DNA from: Microbacterium sp. LWH13-1.2 | GTDB lineage: Bacteria; Actinomycetota; Actinomycetes; Actinomycetales; Microbacteriaceae | DNA length: 64,000 nucleotides | Assembly (NCBI RefSeq): GCF_038397735.1 | Contig: NZ_CP151635.1 | Span: forward strand, 1,364,001-1,428,000 | Reading direction: 5' to 3' | Part shown: in pieces, positions 47,532-58,710 of the stretch | Layout: each line of letters begins with the position of its first letter | How positions within the stretch are numbered: the first letter of the stretch is position 1 | Position numbers and translations under genes: made by a program | The notes under the pieces: model-generated | Seen by the model: the letters and a program-made list of their open reading frames with translations, nothing else | What the model was told of the DNA's origin: nothing | The model's database searches: none

Positions 47532-49261
47532 CACGCGTCCCCCTCACTTCCGGTGCTGGTGGATCTCTCACCGGCGAGTGCTTCGGCGCGCTTGCGCTCT
47601 GCGATGGTCTGGCGGCGATCTGCCTCGCCCCGTGAACGGGCGTTCTTCGCTCCCCGACCGGCCGTGGCCGTCGAGACCTGGCGGAACTGCGAGCGGCTGC
47701 GGTATACGGCCCCGAGCGACTCAGGATCGAGGCCCGAGAGCTTGTGGCCACCGCCGAAGAACTTCGTCCTCGCGAGCAGCTGCATCACGGGGTGCGTGAA
47801 GATCACGAAGATGAACACGTCGATGAGGGTGGTGAGACCCAGCGTGAACGCGAAGCCCTTCACTGTGGCGTCCGCGAGGATGTACAGCACCACGGCCGCA
47901 AGGATGTTGATCGATTTCGAGATGTAGATCGTGCGCTTGGCTCTGCCCCAGCCGTCTTCGACCGCCGAGGTGATCGATTTGCCGTCACGGAGCTCGTCTC
48001 GGATTCGCTCGAAGTACACGATGAACGAGTCGGCCGTGAATCCGATCGAGACGATCAGACCCGCGACACCGGCGAGCGAGAGGCGGAAGCCGAGTCGCCA
48101 CGCCAGGATGCAGATGATGACGTACGTGAGCACGGCCATCACCGCGATCGATGCGATGATCACCGAACCGAGCGCTCGATAGACGATGAGCGAGTAGATC
48201 GCGACGAGCGCCAGACCGATGAGACCGGCGATGAGACCGATCTGCAGCTGCTGGGTGCCGAGGGTCGCCGAGATCGTGTCCGAGCTCTGCACCGTGAAGC
48301 TCAACGGCAGAGCACCGAACTTCAGCTGATCGGCGAGAGTGGTCGCCGTCTCCTGCGTGAAGTCGCCCGAGATGCTGGGGCGACCGTCGAGGATCTGCCC
48401 GTTCATCCGCGGTGCGCTGATCACGGAGCCGTCGAGGACGAAGGCGAACTGGTCGCGAGGCGACAGGCCGTCGAGACGGTTCTGGTTGAGACGCGTGCTG
48501 ACCTTGCCGAATGCCTCGGTGCCGTCACCGTTCATGGTGAGCTGCACGAGCCAGGCACCGGACTTCGGGTCGCGCCCCGCCGTGGCGTCCGTGATCGCCG
48601 TTCCGGTGAGCTCCGTCGGGCCGAGCAGGTACTTCGCCTGTCCGGTCGGATCGCACGCGATCAGCGGCTTGTCCTGCGGGGCACGGGAAGGGTCGTTCTC
48701 GGGATTCGTGCAGTCGTAGGCCTGGAACTCGGCGGCGAGCTTGTCAGTGACCCAGGACAGGTCGCTCGCGTCTGTCGGCTCGGCCGTCGGAGTATCGCTG
48801 AGCGAGTCGTCCGGCGTCGGGAACGCGGTCTCGTTGCCGTCTTCGCCCACGAAGGTGTTCGCCCCTGCGGTCGTGGCGAGCACGGGGCGGAACTCGAGCT
48901 GGGCGCTCGACTGGATGCGCTCACGGGTCTGCTGGTCGGCGACGCCCGGGATCTGGACGACGATGTTGCGCCCGCCCTCGGTCGTGATGTCGGCCTCGGC
49001 CACGCCAGAGGCGTCGACGCGCTGACGGATGATCGCCGCCGCCTGGTCGAGCTGCTCCGACGAGGGCGCCGCTCCGTCCTCGGTCTCGGCGCTGAGTACG
49101 ATCTGCGTTCCGCCCTGGAGATCCAGCGCGAGCTCAGGCGCCCAGGAACTCTGCTTGAAGACGTAGACGCCCAGTGCGTTGATGCCGAAGAGGAGGCCCG
49201 TCACCAGGACGAGACCGAGAAGGACTCGCCAGGCGTGACGGACCGGGGAAGAAGTGGCCAC
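47531..49261 (-). CDS. secD: protein translocase subunit SecD
   Basis: SecD is the partner of SecF. The 576-residue protein starts with GTG at 49261. It has an N-terminal helix (about 12-32), the LDLQGGTQIVL motif, a long periplasmic P1 region with an acidic Asp/Ser/Thr-rich insert (about 150-185), then five helices, and a basic Arg-rich C-terminal tail. The domain order matches SecD; length is typical for actinobacteria. Confidence 0.96.
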   Translation of the reverse strand: MATSSPVRHAWRVLLGLVLVTGLLFGINALGVYVFKQSSWAPELALDLQGGTQIVLSAETEDGAAPSSEQLDQAAAIIRQRVDASGVAEADITTEGGRNIVVQIPGVADQQTRERIQSSAQLEFRPVLATTAGANTFVGEDGNETAFPTPDDSLSDTPTAEPTDASDLSWVTDKLAAEFQAYDCTNPENDPSRAPQDKPLIACDPTGQAKYLLGPTELTGTAITDATAGRDPKSGAWLVQLTMNGDGTEAFGKVSTRLNQNRLDGLSPRDQFAFVLDGSVISAPRMNGQILDGRPSISGDFTQETATTLADQLKFGALPLSFTVQSSDTISATLGTQQLQIGLIAGLIGLALVAIYSLIVYRALGSVIIASIAVMAVLTYVIICILAWRLGFRLSLAGVAGLIVSIGFTADSFIVYFERIRDELRDGKSITSAVEDGWGRAKRTIYISKSINILAAVVLYILADATVKGFAFTLGLTTLIDVFIFVIFTHPVMQLLARTKFFGGGHKLSGLDPESLGAVYRSRSQFRQVSTATAGRGAKNARSRGEADRRQTIAERKRAEALAGERSTSTGSEGDA

Positions 49262-49314
49262 GTGTGATCAGCTTTCTTAGATGCCGGAGTGCCGAGGTGG
49301 TGCAGCGGTGAAGA

Positions 49315-49719
49315 CTACTTGTCGTCGGCGTCGCGCTCGAGACGACGACGGGTCTCCTCGGTGGTCTCGATCGCCGGAGCGTCGTCGAGAGGTGCGTCGT
49401 CGACCACGACGACCGAGTCGTCGACCTCGTCGATGACGGCGTCCTTGGGCTCCACGATGCGGAGGATGGCCTGGCTGTGCACCTCGATGACCGTGCCGGG
49501 AGCGATCTCGACGAGCGCGGGCGAGTCGAGGTCATCGTGGTCGTAGGCCACGATCGTGCCGTAGATGCCGCCCTGGAGCAGCACCTTCACACCGGGGACC
49601 GTCTTGGTCGCCTTCTCTTCCTGCTCCGCCTTCATCTGCTTCTGGCGCTTGCGTCCGTTGACGAACATGAAGACGACGAGCACGGCGAGAAGGCCGAAGA
49701 GGAGGATTTCCATGGGCAT
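49315..49719 (-). CDS. yajC: preprotein translocase subunit YajC
   Basis: YajC is a small accessory subunit of the SecDF complex. The 134 residues contain a single N-terminal membrane helix (LLFGLLAVLVVFMFV), a basic NGRKRQKQMK segment, the family core LLQGGIYGTIVAYD, and an acidic C-terminal extension rich in Asp and Val, common in actinobacteria. It precedes secD, separated by 53 bases. Confidence 0.95.
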   Translation of the reverse strand: MPMEILLFGLLAVLVVFMFVNGRKRQKQMKAEQEEKATKTVPGVKVLLQGGIYGTIVAYDHDDLDSPALVEIAPGTVIEVHSQAILRIVEPKDAVIDEVDDSVVVVDDAPLDDAPAIETTEETRRRLERDADDK

Positions 49720-49793
49720 GGTGGCAGGGGGCCTTTCTCAGGTGCGCACACCGGAAGAGGGCGCGCAGTTCTATCGGGGGAAGTCTTCAGTGA

Positions 49794-50819
49794 TTATAGG
49801 TCATCGAGGCGAAGGGCCCCGTCCGGGTGCGCCACGCCGAGGTGTGCGTAGGCCTCCGGCATCGCGACGCGCCCTCGGGGCGTACGCCCGAGGAAACCGA
49901 TCCGCACGAGGTACGGCTCGACGACGCTCTCGACAGTCTCGGCCTCCTCGCCGACCGCGACCGCGAGCGTGCTCAGGCCCACGGGGCCTCCGCGGAATCG
50001 TCGCACGAGGGCCTCGAGAACGGCTCTGTCGAGCCGATCGAGACCGATGGGATCGACGTCGTAGAGTTCCAAGGCCGCCTGCACGCCCTCGAGCGTCGCC
50101 GCTCCTCCCCCGTGCACGAGGGCGTAGTCCCGCACGCGCCGCAGCAGCCGGTTCGCGATACGGGGCGTCCCTCGCGACCGACGGGCTATCTCGGAGAGCG
50201 AGTCACGGGGGACGTCTACCCCGAGCACCTGCGCCGAGCGATCGATGACCCGCTCGAGATCGGACTCGTCGTAGAACTCGAGGTGGCCCGTGAAGCCGAA
50301 GCGGTCGCGCAGCGGATTGGGCAGCAGGCCCGAGCGGGTCGTCGCTCCGACCAGGGTGAACGGCGCGAGCTCCAGCGGGATGCTCGTCGCCCCCGCCCCC
50401 TTGCCCACCATTATGTCGATGCGGAAGTCCTCCATCGCGAGGTACAGCATCTCTTCCGCAGAGCGCGCCATGCGGTGGATCTCGTCGATGAACAGCACCT
50501 CGCCGGGCACCAGGCTCGACAGCAGCGCCGCGAGATCGCCGGCGTGCTGGATCGCGGGACCGCTCGAGAGCCGGAGAGGGCGCTCACTCTCATGAGCGAC
50601 GATCATCGCGAGCGTGGTCTTGCCGAGTCCGGGAGGACCCGCGAGCAGGATGTGGTCGGGAGGCCGGTTCTGGATGCGCGCTGCGTCGAGCAGCAGCTGC
50701 AGCTGACCGCGCACCTTCTGCTGGCCGACGAACTCGCCGAGACTCGTCGGGCGCAGTGCGCCTTCGATCGCAAGCTCCGTGTCGTCGGAGGGCTCCGTGG
50801 CGTCGAGGGCGTCAGACAC
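49794..50819 (-). CDS. ruvB: Holliday junction branch-migration helicase RuvB
   Basis: RuvB is the hexameric AAA+ motor that drives branch migration with RuvA. The 341 residues contain Walker [12 protein letters not shown], Walker [10 protein letters not shown], sensor GATTRSGLL, and the C-terminal winged helix. The GTG at 50819 overlaps the ruvA stop by eight bases, so ruvA and ruvB are coupled. Confidence 0.98.
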   Translation of the reverse strand: MSDALDATEPSDDTELAIEGALRPTSLGEFVGQQKVRGQLQLLLDAARIQNRPPDHILLAGPPGLGKTTLAMIVAHESERPLRLSSGPAIQHAGDLAALLSSLVPGEVLFIDEIHRMARSAEEMLYLAMEDFRIDIMVGKGAGATSIPLELAPFTLVGATTRSGLLPNPLRDRFGFTGHLEFYDESDLERVIDRSAQVLGVDVPRDSLSEIARRSRGTPRIANRLLRRVRDYALVHGGGAATLEGVQAALELYDVDPIGLDRLDRAVLEALVRRFRGGPVGLSTLAVAVGEEAETVESVVEPYLVRIGFLGRTPRGRVAMPEAYAHLGVAHPDGALRLDDL

Positions 50820-51417
50820 GCGCAGGCCCCAGAAGCGCCAGGGTCCGACGGAGCAGCGGCGCGACGGTCGCGCGCTCGGCGTCGGTGGCCTCTGCAGCGG
50901 TCTGCGCGGCGGCCTCTGCAGCGACCTTCTCGGACCACCCGAGGCCGACCAGAGCGGCGGTCACCTGGTCCACCACGTCGACGGGTCCGCTCGTCGTCTG
51001 CTTCGTCGGCGAGCTCACCGGGTGCACCTTGCCCGCGAGCTGCAGGACGATGAGCTTGGCCGTCTTCGGTCCGATGCCGGAGACGCGTCGGAACGGTGCG
51101 TCGTCCTCGGCCGTCACGGCATCGGCGATCTGGTCCACGGTGAGATGCGACAGCACACCGAGCGCGGACTTCGGCCCGACCCCCGTCACGCTGATCAGCA
51201 GACCGAAGATCTCGAGTTCGCTGCGGTCGGCGAAGCCGAAGAGCGACAGCGAGTCCTCTCGCACGATCAGACTCGTGTGCAGCAGCAGCTTCTCGCCGAC
51301 GGTCGCCGTGTGAGCGACGTCTGCGGGGACGGCGACCGAGAACCCGACGCCTCCGACGTCGATGATGACCTGATCGGCGGTCGAGTGGAGGACGGCGCCG
51401 TGCAGCGAGGAGATCAT
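50812..51417 (-). CDS. ruvA: Holliday junction DNA helicase subunit RuvA
   Basis: RuvA binds the four-way junction and loads RuvB. The 201 residues have the N-terminal OB fold ([11 protein letters not shown]...), two helix-hairpin-helix motifs ([15 protein letters not shown] and [17 protein letters not shown]), and a C-terminal domain that contacts RuvB. It lies nine bases downstream of ruvC. Confidence 0.97.
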   Translation of the reverse strand: MISSLHGAVLHSTADQVIIDVGGVGFSVAVPADVAHTATVGEKLLLHTSLIVREDSLSLFGFADRSELEIFGLLISVTGVGPKSALGVLSHLTVDQIADAVTAEDDAPFRRVSGIGPKTAKLIVLQLAGKVHPVSSPTKQTTSGPVDVVDQVTAALVGLGWSEKVAAEAAAQTAAEATDAERATVAPLLRRTLALLGPARV

Positions 51418-51426
51418 CCCCTCAGC

Positions 51427-52008
51427 CTACGCACCCGGTCGTATATATGTTCGAGCGACACGCTCCGCATCGGCCCAGGCGCGCTGGGCGGGCGTGAGAG
51501 CCCCCTGCCCCGGCGCACCGGCGGCTCCTCGACGCCAGGCATGGCACAGCGCGATCGCGAGGGCATCCGCGGCGTCGGCGGGCTGAGGAGGAGCATCCAG
51601 ACGCAGGATGCGCGCGATCATCGACTGCACCTGCCGTTTGTCCGCCGAGCCATAACCGGTGACCGCGGCCTTCACCTCGCTCGGAGTGTGCGTGGCAGCA
51701 GGAAGACCCGCCTCGGCCGCGAGCAGCAGCGCCACACCGCTCGCCTGAGCCGTGCCCATCACTGTATGCGTGTTCTGCTGAGCGAACACGCGTTCCACGG
51801 CCACGGCATCCGGGTTGTGCGCCGCGATGACGTCGCGGATGCCGGCGGCGACGAGGGCGAGCCTCTCGCCGATCGGCAGGTCGGGCGCCGACCGGATGAC
51901 GCCGACGTGCACGAGTGTGCCGCGGCGCGACCCGTCGACGTCGACGACGCCGACGCCGCAGCGGGTGAGGCCGGGGTCGATGCCGAGCACGCGAAGCGAG
52001 GAGGTCAC
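51427..52008 (-). CDS. ruvC: crossover junction endodeoxyribonuclease RuvC
   Basis: RuvC resolves Holliday junctions. The 193-residue RNase H-fold nuclease shows the first catalytic aspartate in [14 protein letters not shown], the glutamate in [11 protein letters not shown], and the C-terminal acidic pair in [14 protein letters not shown]. Order yebC-ruvC-ruvA-ruvB matches other actinobacteria. Confidence 0.97.
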   Translation of the reverse strand: MTSSLRVLGIDPGLTRCGVGVVDVDGSRRGTLVHVGVIRSAPDLPIGERLALVAAGIRDVIAAHNPDAVAVERVFAQQNTHTVMGTAQASGVALLLAAEAGLPAATHTPSEVKAAVTGYGSADKRQVQSMIARILRLDAPPQPADAADALAIALCHAWRRGAAGAPGQGALTPAQRAWADAERVARTYIRPGA

Positions 52009-52053
52009 TCCCCCAGGCTATTCGTCGTCATCGACTCCCGACGCTCGCCGCGC

Positions 52054-52815
52054 CTACGCGTCGTCGTTCTCGAGCTCTGCCTGCACGTCGGCGGTGAGGT
52101 CGAAGTTGGTGAAGACGTTCTGCACGTCCTCGCTGTCTTCGAGCGCGTCGATGAGGCGGAAGATCTTGCGCGCCGTGTCGGCGTCGATCTCGACCTTGAG
52201 GTTCGGCACGAACTCCACATCGGCCGACTCGTAGTCGATGCCGGCCTCCTGCAGAGCGCTGCGGACGGTCACGAGATCGGTCGCCTCGGTGATGATCTCG
52301 AAGCCCTCGGCGTGGGGCTCGATCTCTTCGGCGCCCGCTTCGAGGGCTGCCATCATGACGTCGTCCTCGGTCGTCCCCTCGGAGCCGACGACGATGACAC
52401 CCTTGCGGCTGAAGTTGTACGCCACGCTGCCGGGATCGGCGAGAGTGCCGCCGTTGCGGCTGAGCGCAGTGCGCACCTCCGCGGCTGCTCGGTTCTTGTT
52501 GTCGGTCAGACACTCGATCATCATCGCGACGCCGTTGGGTCCGTAGCCTTCGTACATGATCGAGGTGTACTCGACCGCTTCGCCGCCGATGCCTGCTCCG
52601 CGCTTCACCGCGCGGTCGATGTTGTCCTTCGGGACAGACGTCTTCTTCGCCTTCTGCACGGCGTCGAACAGCGTCGGGTTTCCCTGCAGGTCGGCTCCGC
52701 CGAGCTTGGCGGCGACCTCGATGTTTTTGATGAGCTTGGCCCAGGACTTGGCGCGCCTGGAGTCGATGATGGCCTTCTTGTGCTTCGTGGTGGCCCACTT
52801 GGAATGCCCGGACAT
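52054..52815 (-). CDS. YebC/PmpR-family transcriptional/translational regulator
   Basis: The 253-residue protein begins [15 protein letters not shown], the family hallmark, and contains [18 protein letters not shown]. YebC proteins were described as DNA-binding regulators and more recently linked to relief of ribosome stalling at proline-rich sequences. It precedes ruvC, as in most bacteria. In other actinobacteria pdxT lies directly upstream; here about 8 kb of accessory genes intervene. Confidence 0.95.
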   Translation of the reverse strand: MSGHSKWATTKHKKAIIDSRRAKSWAKLIKNIEVAAKLGGADLQGNPTLFDAVQKAKKTSVPKDNIDRAVKRGAGIGGEAVEYTSIMYEGYGPNGVAMMIECLTDNKNRAAAEVRTALSRNGGTLADPGSVAYNFSRKGVIVVGSEGTTEDDVMMAALEAGAEEIEPHAEGFEIITEATDLVTVRSALQEAGIDYESADVEFVPNLKVEIDADTARKIFRLIDALEDSEDVQNVFTNFDLTADVQAELENDDA

Positions 52816-52865
52816 AAGTCTCCGCTCGTCGTATCCGCCCGTGGGCTCGGCCCAGGGCATCGTCC

Positions 52866-52871
52866 ATTCTA
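52866..52871 (-). promoter_or_regulatory. possible -10 for yebC-ruvCAB
   Basis: The minus strand reads TAGAAT, 51 bases before the yebC start, in the region divergent from the phosphotransferase-like gene. No clear -35 is seen. The insertion upstream would have separated yebC from its ancestral pdxST promoter, so a local promoter is expected. Confidence 0.4.
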
Positions 52872-52974
52872 TCGAACCATGCCCGCGCCATGCGGCTGCA
52901 CACGTGTAGAGGTACTGCTGTCGACCGCTGATAGCGTCGATCGGATCAACCGACCGCAGAGGACGCACCCGATC

Positions 52975-53904
52975 ATGATCTCAGGCGCCGACCGCCTCCG
53001 CCCGGAGTGGACGTCCCTTCCCCCTGGTATCCGATCGGGGGTCATGGGAGCGATCGGCGGCCGGTTCGTCTCCGACTCCCCCGCACACGGCGGTTTCAGC
53101 GCCTCGTACGCCGGCGTCGTGGTGACGACGGTCGGGCGCGCCTTCGTCAAGGCATGCGGTGCCGCCTGGCACGCGGACTCCCTGCGTTTCCTCCGTGAGG
53201 AGATCCGCGCCGTCTCGATGCTCCCACCGCATCTCGGTCCGTCGGTGCGGGCGACGATCGATACGGATGACGGTGTCGCGCTCGTGCTGGAAGCGATCGA
53301 CGGCAGGCATCCTGGTGCGCCCTGGAGCACGGACGATCTCGTCATCATCGCTGCGAGCATGGCTCGACTGTCGGCCACGTCTGCGCCTGAGGGGATGGAG
53401 AGGGCGGAAGACAGGATGATCCCGGGCTTCACACGATGGGCGCAGATCGCAGAGGATCCGCTCCTGCTCGCCGGCCTGCCGATGTCCCTGCGCGCACGGA
53501 TGCCGGAGTTGAAGGAGGTCGAGAAGGAGTTCCGCGACGCTCTGCACGGCGATGCCATCGTCCACGACGATCTGCGAGCCGACAACATCCTGATCAGCGA
53601 CGGCGAGGCGCGTCTTCTCGACTGGCCGCACGCGCGCCGCGGCGCGGCGTGGGTCGATCTTCCCTGCTTCCTCCCCAGCGTCGAAGCATCGGGCGGCCCC
53701 CGATGTGAGGATGCCTGGCGGATCTTCGAGGCCCACGGCGCACCGACGCAGCACGCGCTGCTCCCCGTCATCTCGGGGTTCGCGTCATTCCTCTGGTTCA
53801 ACCAGGCCCAACCCGAGATCCCCCAGTTGCCGGGGCTGCGCGCGTTCCAGCGACAGCAGGCCGTACCCGCTCTCCGGTGGTTGGCGAGCGTGACCGAAGG
53901 CTGA
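52975..53904 (+). CDS. aminoglycoside phosphotransferase/kinase-fold protein
   Basis: The 309-residue protein has the APH-type catalytic signature: a Brenner motif [15 protein letters not shown] (residues near 190-205) and the metal-binding LLDWPHA about 15 residues later. The N-terminal lobe has the nucleotide-binding [11 protein letters not shown] strand. Kinases of this fold phosphorylate small molecules such as antibiotics, sugars or choline; the substrate here cannot be read. The ATG at 52975 follows an AGAGGA site. It is divergent from yebC and 50 bases upstream of the PLP decarboxylase, possibly in one transcript. Confidence 0.8.
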   Translation: MISGADRLRPEWTSLPPGIRSGVMGAIGGRFVSDSPAHGGFSASYAGVVVTTVGRAFVKACGAAWHADSLRFLREEIRAVSMLPPHLGPSVRATIDTDDGVALVLEAIDGRHPGAPWSTDDLVIIAASMARLSATSAPEGMERAEDRMIPGFTRWAQIAEDPLLLAGLPMSLRARMPELKEVEKEFRDALHGDAIVHDDLRADNILISDGEARLLDWPHARRGAAWVDLPCFLPSVEASGGPRCEDAWRIFEAHGAPTQHALLPVISGFASFLWFNQAQPEIPQLPGLRAFQRQQAVPALRWLASVTEG

Positions 53905-53954
53905 CGGACAGCATCCCCCTGGTGTGACGCGGGTCACGGGTGTAGTCCTGACTC

Positions 53955-55334
53955 ATGGACCACAGCGCCGACGACGACAGGATCCGAGGGTTGGACGCCG
54001 CCCACCGCGCGGCACTCGAGTTCCTCAGATCGCTCGACGACAGACCTGTATGGCCGCGTGCGACTCTCGCCGAGATGCTCGACGCGTTCGGTGGACCGCT
54101 GCCGGCCGAGGGACTGGATGCCGAGGACGTCATCGAGCAGATCGTGTCTCGGGCAGACCCCGGCCTCGTCGCCATCCCCGGCGGACGCTTCTTCGGATTC
54201 GTGATCGGTGGCACGCATCCTGCCGCTCTCGCTGCCGACTGGCTCGTCTCTGCCTGGGACCAGAATTCGGGGTCGGCGCTGCTCACGCCGACGACCGTGG
54301 CGTTGGAGCGAGTTGCTGGGCGATGGATGCTCGACATCCTCGGTCTACCCGATTCCGCGAGCGTCGGGTTCGTCACGGGAGGCCAGATGGCGAACTTCAC
54401 CTGCCTCGCTACGGCCCGCAACGCCGTGCTCGCCCGGATCGGATGGAACCTCAGCGAACAGGGGCTGCGGGAGTCTCCGCCGATCCGCTTCGTCGTGGGC
54501 GCGGATCGTCACGGATCGATCGACCGAGCGGCCCGTTTTCTCGGGATCGGCCGCACCGAGATCACGGTCGTCGAATCCGACGACGAGGGACGCATGCGCC
54601 CCGACGCATTGAGCCGCGTGCTCGACGCCGGCTCAGGACCGGCCATCGTCTGTCTTCAGGCCGGCGAAGTGCACACCGGGGCGTTCGACGACTTCACTGC
54701 CCTCGTGCCGATCGCCCACGAGCACGGCGCCTGGGTGCATGTCGACGGGGCGTTCGGCCTGTGGGCCGGGGCATCCGAGTCGCTCCGACCCCTCACAGCG
54801 GGCATGTCCGACGCCGACTCCTGGGCCACCGACGCGCACAAGACCCTCAATGTGCCCTACGACTGCGGGATGGCCATCGTCCGGGACCCCGCCGACTCGA
54901 TCGCCGCGTTCCGCACCGGCGGCGACTACCTGATCTACACGAGCCTGGATCCCTGGGACGTCACCCCCGAGCTCTCGCGCCGCGCGCGCGGCGTCCCCGT
55001 CTGGGCGGCGATGCGCAGTCTGGGGAAGGTCGGCATCGCTCACCTGATCGACAGGCTGCATGAGAACGCGGTCGCGATGGCCGCGGGACTCGCCACGATC
55101 GACGGCATCCGCATCCTCAACGAGGTCGGCTACACGCAGGTCATGTTCCGGCTCGATGACGACGACGCGACCCGCGCCCTCGGCGAGGCCGTTCTCCTCG
55201 AGGGAACCGCCGCGCTGACCGGCGCCGAATGGCGAGGTCGCGCGGCGTTGCGCTGCTCGATGTCGTCCTGGGCGACGACCGGAGATGACATCGCTCGCAC
55301 GGTCGACGCGATCCGGGACCTCGTGGCCGGGTGA
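53955..55334 (+). CDS. PLP-dependent group II amino acid decarboxylase family protein
   Basis: The 459-residue product belongs to the aromatic-amino-acid/glutamate decarboxylase family. The PLP lysine is in DSWATDAHKTLNVPYDCG, the cofactor aspartate and alanine in VHVDGAFGLW, and GGQMANFTCL is the phosphate-binding loop. The physiological substrate is unclear; members decarboxylate Asp, Glu, Trp, Tyr or DOPA. It ends 16 bases from the convergent jetC stop. A short inverted repeat, CGAGTG-CGAT-CACTCG (55342-55357), lies at that junction. Confidence 0.88.
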   Translation: MDHSADDDRIRGLDAAHRAALEFLRSLDDRPVWPRATLAEMLDAFGGPLPAEGLDAEDVIEQIVSRADPGLVAIPGGRFFGFVIGGTHPAALAADWLVSAWDQNSGSALLTPTTVALERVAGRWMLDILGLPDSASVGFVTGGQMANFTCLATARNAVLARIGWNLSEQGLRESPPIRFVVGADRHGSIDRAARFLGIGRTEITVVESDDEGRMRPDALSRVLDAGSGPAIVCLQAGEVHTGAFDDFTALVPIAHEHGAWVHVDGAFGLWAGASESLRPLTAGMSDADSWATDAHKTLNVPYDCGMAIVRDPADSIAAFRTGGDYLIYTSLDPWDVTPELSRRARGVPVWAAMRSLGKVGIAHLIDRLHENAVAMAAGLATIDGIRILNEVGYTQVMFRLDDDDATRALGEAVLLEGTAALTGAEWRGRAALRCSMSSWATTGDDIARTVDAIRDLVAG

Positions 55335-55350
55335 GCCGCGTCGAGTGCGA

Positions 55351-58300
55351 TCACTCGGTTCCGGCGGGCAGACCGACCTTGGGCCGAGCCCACGAGCGAC
55401 CACGGGTGTCCTTCAGGATGTCGTACTCGACGTCGACATGCGGTTCGATCGCACTGTACTTGTCGTTCGGCGCGCCGATCACGAGCTGGAAGCCGAGACC
55501 CCGCCACGCACCGATCGCACGCTTCGTGAAGTGCGCGTCTGCCTTGATGAGTGCCTCGTCCATGAACACCGGCGCGTATCGCGGACGCTCAGCCCCCGCG
55601 TCGCCGAGCTGATATCGGAGCGCCGCCCCGACGATGAACGCGACGAGCTCCTGCGACTCTCCCCCGGACTTCTCGCCGATGTGGTCGTAGAGGGCCACGT
55701 GCTCGCGTGTGGTGGCATGGATCCGTTCGGCACTCACCCTGACGTGGTTGCGCACATCGATGAGCTCCGCGAAATCAGGCGCGGTCCGCCGCATCCGGCC
55801 GATCAGGCGACTCATCCTCCGGTAGACGCTCTCGCGATCCGCATCCGTCGCCGCTGCATCGATGAGGCCGCGCACCTCGCGCAGCTCCCGACGGAATCGC
55901 CTGCGCGCTTCGGACTGATTCTCGCGCGGCGTGATCTGCAGGCGATGCTCGTCGTCGTAGAACGGCAGTTCCTCCATGATCCTGTTGATCGGGTCGATGC
56001 GGTTCTTGATCTCGCGCAGCGAGCGACCGAGCGTCGAATCGAGGCTGGTCAGATCGTTGCCGGAGAGCTTGAGCAGACTGTCTCGCCACTCGGACTCCAG
56101 CTCGTGCAAGCCGTTGGTCTCGAGCGCCTCGAGAATGCCCTCGAACTCGGCGACCGACTCATCGGGGTCGGCCAGGATCGTCAGGGTGTCCCAACGCTCG
56201 AGGAACCCCGTCATCAGGCGTCGCATCTGCTCGCGCTGGTCGGCGTGCGCCGCAGCAGCCGACGTGCGATCCTCGAGCAGCCTGGTCGCCGCTGTACGCA
56301 GCGCGGAATCGAGGTGGGCGAGCCGCTCCGACGCGGTGACGCTGACGGCCGAGTCGGCACCGAGGAAGCGCGCGTCGAGGAAGGAACGGTGCCGCTTCTC
56401 GAGAGCGATATCGGCTGCCTCTGCCGCGTCGACGATCCGCTGACAGGCGTCGACCTGGTCGGTCACCTCCACCCATCGATCCTGAGCGACCGTGAGGTCA
56501 CCGCCCAGGCGGGAGTTCTCATCCCGCAGACGGCTTGCCCGCCTGCGGAGCTCCTCGGCCTGAGAACGCAGCTCGGCGATCTCGGGGTTCTCGTCGGTGA
56601 CCTCCGCTTCGACCGCGAGCCAGCGCGCGCGCTGCGCCGCGACGGCCTCGACGTCGATCTGATCCCACGTGAGGTCCTCGATCTTCGCGTGCGCTTTCGC
56701 TGTGGCCTCGATCCGGTCGAGGCCAGCCTCCGCCTCGGCGGCCGCCGAGGCGGCAGCATCCCGTCGACTCTCGAGTTCGGCGATCTGCTCGTCGAGTTCA
56801 CGCAGGCGGCGCGCATTCGAGAATCCGAGCAGGTTCGCGCGTCCGTGACCGCCATGCGACCCCCGGTCGCCCTGAGACACCTGTCCCGCGAGCGTGAGCG
56901 CACGAGGATGCTCAGCGAGCTCGGACGAGGAGTCGACGCACACGTACTCGAACCGCTCGCGGAGTCTCTGCTGGAGCCACCCGGTGAAGGGGGTGGACCG
57001 ATGGTCGAGACGGCCGGGAAGCGTTCGCGGGTCAGCGGTGCTCGACTCGGGGAGACCGGTGTGCACGCCTTCGTAGGTGATCCGCTCTGCGGTGCGGACG
57101 GAGTCGATGGCGGCACGGAAGCGTCCGAGGTTCGCGACGTCGATCAGCAGCGTCCGTGCGAATCCGCCGAGCGCGAGGTTGAACGCGTCCCGCCAGGGCT
57201 CGAACTCTGTGCGCACCTCGATCAGCTCTCCGACGAACGGCAGATCCGTCGGAGCGAGTCCGGCAGCCCGGGCGAGGATGGCTCTCGACTCGTCCAGATG
57301 CGCAGGAATGCTCCCGCGCAGTTCTCGGGCGCGCTCCCGTTCGGCCTGCACCCGGGCGAGCTCGCTCGCAGCAGTTCTGCGCGCAGACTCGGCATCGGCG
57401 AATGCGGTACGCGCAGCACGGAGACCGGCCTGCGGGAGGTCTCGACCGAGACGGGCGAGCAGGTCCTCGAATCCGGCCGCGTCATGCACGTCGGCGCCGA
57501 GCTCGGCTGCGACGGCGTCGAAACGGGACCGCTCGCGCTGGATGTCCTCGAGCCGGCGTTCGACGCCGCGCAGCTCACGCTGAGCAGTCTCCAGGCGATC
57601 GCCTCCCGACTGCCGCAGCACGTCCAGAAGCCCTTCACGCTCGACCTCAGCAGCGGCGATGAGGGCGTTCTTCTCTCGCACTGCCAGCTGGAGGGCCTGG
57701 GTCCGGTCGCGCAGGTCGGTCTCCACCTCGCGCAGGAGGTCGAGACGACGTTCAGCGCTCCACAGTGCCGCGAGCGAGGTCGGCTCGGAGAAGACTCCGA
57801 CCTCGTCCACGACCCGCATCCGCTCAGACGCTGCCTCGATGCGCTCGGAGATCCCCCGAATCGGCTCGAGAGCCGCCACCTGCTGCTTCGCGACCAGCAT
57901 CCTCGTACGCGTGCTCTCGAGCTCGTCGAAGTGAGCGACCACCGCGTCCGCGGTCGCCATCGTCTCGGGTTCCTCGAGCACGAGCTTCTTGTACAGGTCG
58001 TCGACCGTGGTGATCTGCTGGCCGGCCTGGATCCGGGCGAGGAGGCTGATCGCCTTGGCACCGGATCCTGCGGCACCGATTCCGAGCACCGCGTGCAGGC
58101 GCGCCGAGAACTCGCGATCGGTCGCGACCGGATCGAGCCCGACGGCCCGCACCGACGCGTCGTTCAGACGCTGAGCCACGGCCCGCTCGAGGTGCGTGAG
58201 ATCGAAGGCGCCGTCGATCGTGGCGCGAAGCCTCGTGGTGTCCTCGAGCGTCCGGGCATCCGCCGGGATGTACCAGCCGCGCACCGCCGTGAAGCGCGAC

Positions 58301-58710
58301 CCGTCGTGATCCAGCCAGGTCATCGAGACGGCGCTCCAGGTGTCCTCGCCGTCACCGCGCAGCACGCGGAGCCTGGTTCCCTCGTCGGTGCGGGACTCGT
58401 CGATCTTGCCCCGACCGTACGACAGGATGTTGCGCTGCTCCTCACCGCGCGGGCGCCCCGTCACCCCGCCGTTGGAGGCACCGTTGAACGGTGTCGTGTG
58501 CGGCATCATCAGCGCGATGTAGCCGTCCATGAGCGTGGACTTGCCCGACCCCGAACCGCCGCACAGCAGGGTCGCATCCGGTGAGAACCGCACCCGGTGC
58601 GGCCCACCGTCGTAGCCGCCCCAGTTGATGAGCTGCAGCTCTTCGGCGACCCACTGCTGGCCTCGGGAGCTCGCGGGGATCATCCCGAAGAGCGTGTCCA
58701 TCATCGTCAT
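55351..58710 (-). CDS. jetC: SMC-like ATPase, Wadjet JetC / MksB
   Basis: JetC/MksB is the SMC-like motor of the Wadjet anti-plasmid condensin. The 1119-residue protein has Walker [13 protein letters not shown] (51-61), long coiled coils (about 270-480 and 620-830) with a hinge region between, an ABC signature [12 protein letters not shown] near residue 1010, and Walker [12 protein letters not shown]. The ATG at 58710 overlaps the jetB stop by four bases. It is intact and full length. It should extrude DNA loops with JetA and JetB; the JetD nuclease that normally follows is absent. Confidence 0.92.
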   Translation of the reverse strand: MTMMDTLFGMIPASSRGQQWVAEELQLINWGGYDGGPHRVRFSPDATLLCGGSGSGKSTLMDGYIALMMPHTTPFNGASNGGVTGRPRGEEQRNILSYGRGKIDESRTDEGTRLRVLRGDGEDTWSAVSMTWLDHDGSRFTAVRGWYIPADARTLEDTTRLRATIDGAFDLTHLERAVAQRLNDASVRAVGLDPVATDREFSARLHAVLGIGAAGSGAKAISLLARIQAGQQITTVDDLYKKLVLEEPETMATADAVVAHFDELESTRTRMLVAKQQVAALEPIRGISERIEAASERMRVVDEVGVFSEPTSLAALWSAERRLDLLREVETDLRDRTQALQLAVREKNALIAAAEVEREGLLDVLRQSGGDRLETAQRELRGVERRLEDIQRERSRFDAVAAELGADVHDAAGFEDLLARLGRDLPQAGLRAARTAFADAESARRTAASELARVQAERERARELRGSIPAHLDESRAILARAAGLAPTDLPFVGELIEVRTEFEPWRDAFNLALGGFARTLLIDVANLGRFRAAIDSVRTAERITYEGVHTGLPESSTADPRTLPGRLDHRSTPFTGWLQQRLRERFEYVCVDSSSELAEHPRALTLAGQVSQGDRGSHGGHGRANLLGFSNARRLRELDEQIAELESRRDAAASAAAEAEAGLDRIEATAKAHAKIEDLTWDQIDVEAVAAQRARWLAVEAEVTDENPEIAELRSQAEELRRRASRLRDENSRLGGDLTVAQDRWVEVTDQVDACQRIVDAAEAADIALEKRHRSFLDARFLGADSAVSVTASERLAHLDSALRTAATRLLEDRTSAAAAHADQREQMRRLMTGFLERWDTLTILADPDESVAEFEGILEALETNGLHELESEWRDSLLKLSGNDLTSLDSTLGRSLREIKNRIDPINRIMEELPFYDDEHRLQITPRENQSEARRRFRRELREVRGLIDAAATDADRESVYRRMSRLIGRMRRTAPDFAELIDVRNHVRVSAERIHATTREHVALYDHIGEKSGGESQELVAFIVGAALRYQLGDAGAERPRYAPVFMDEALIKADAHFTKRAIGAWRGLGFQLVIGAPNDKYSAIEPHVDVEYDILKDTRGRSWARPKVGLPAGTE

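Noticed and set aside
50779..52974. N-terminal extension of the kinase-fold gene through ruvA, ruvC and yebC
   Set aside because: The frame is open but antisense to three real genes. The protein proper starts at the ATG at 52975 with its own ribosome-binding site.
55342..55357. Bidirectional terminator between the PLP decarboxylase and jetC
   Set aside because: The 6-bp stem overlaps the jetC stop and has no T-run on either side, so it was only noted in the gene entry.
55285..58584. A 1099-codon open frame on the plus strand opposite jetC
   Set aside because: Its composition is that of an antisense shadow and it begins inside the PLP decarboxylase. jetC on the other strand has clear ATPase motifs.
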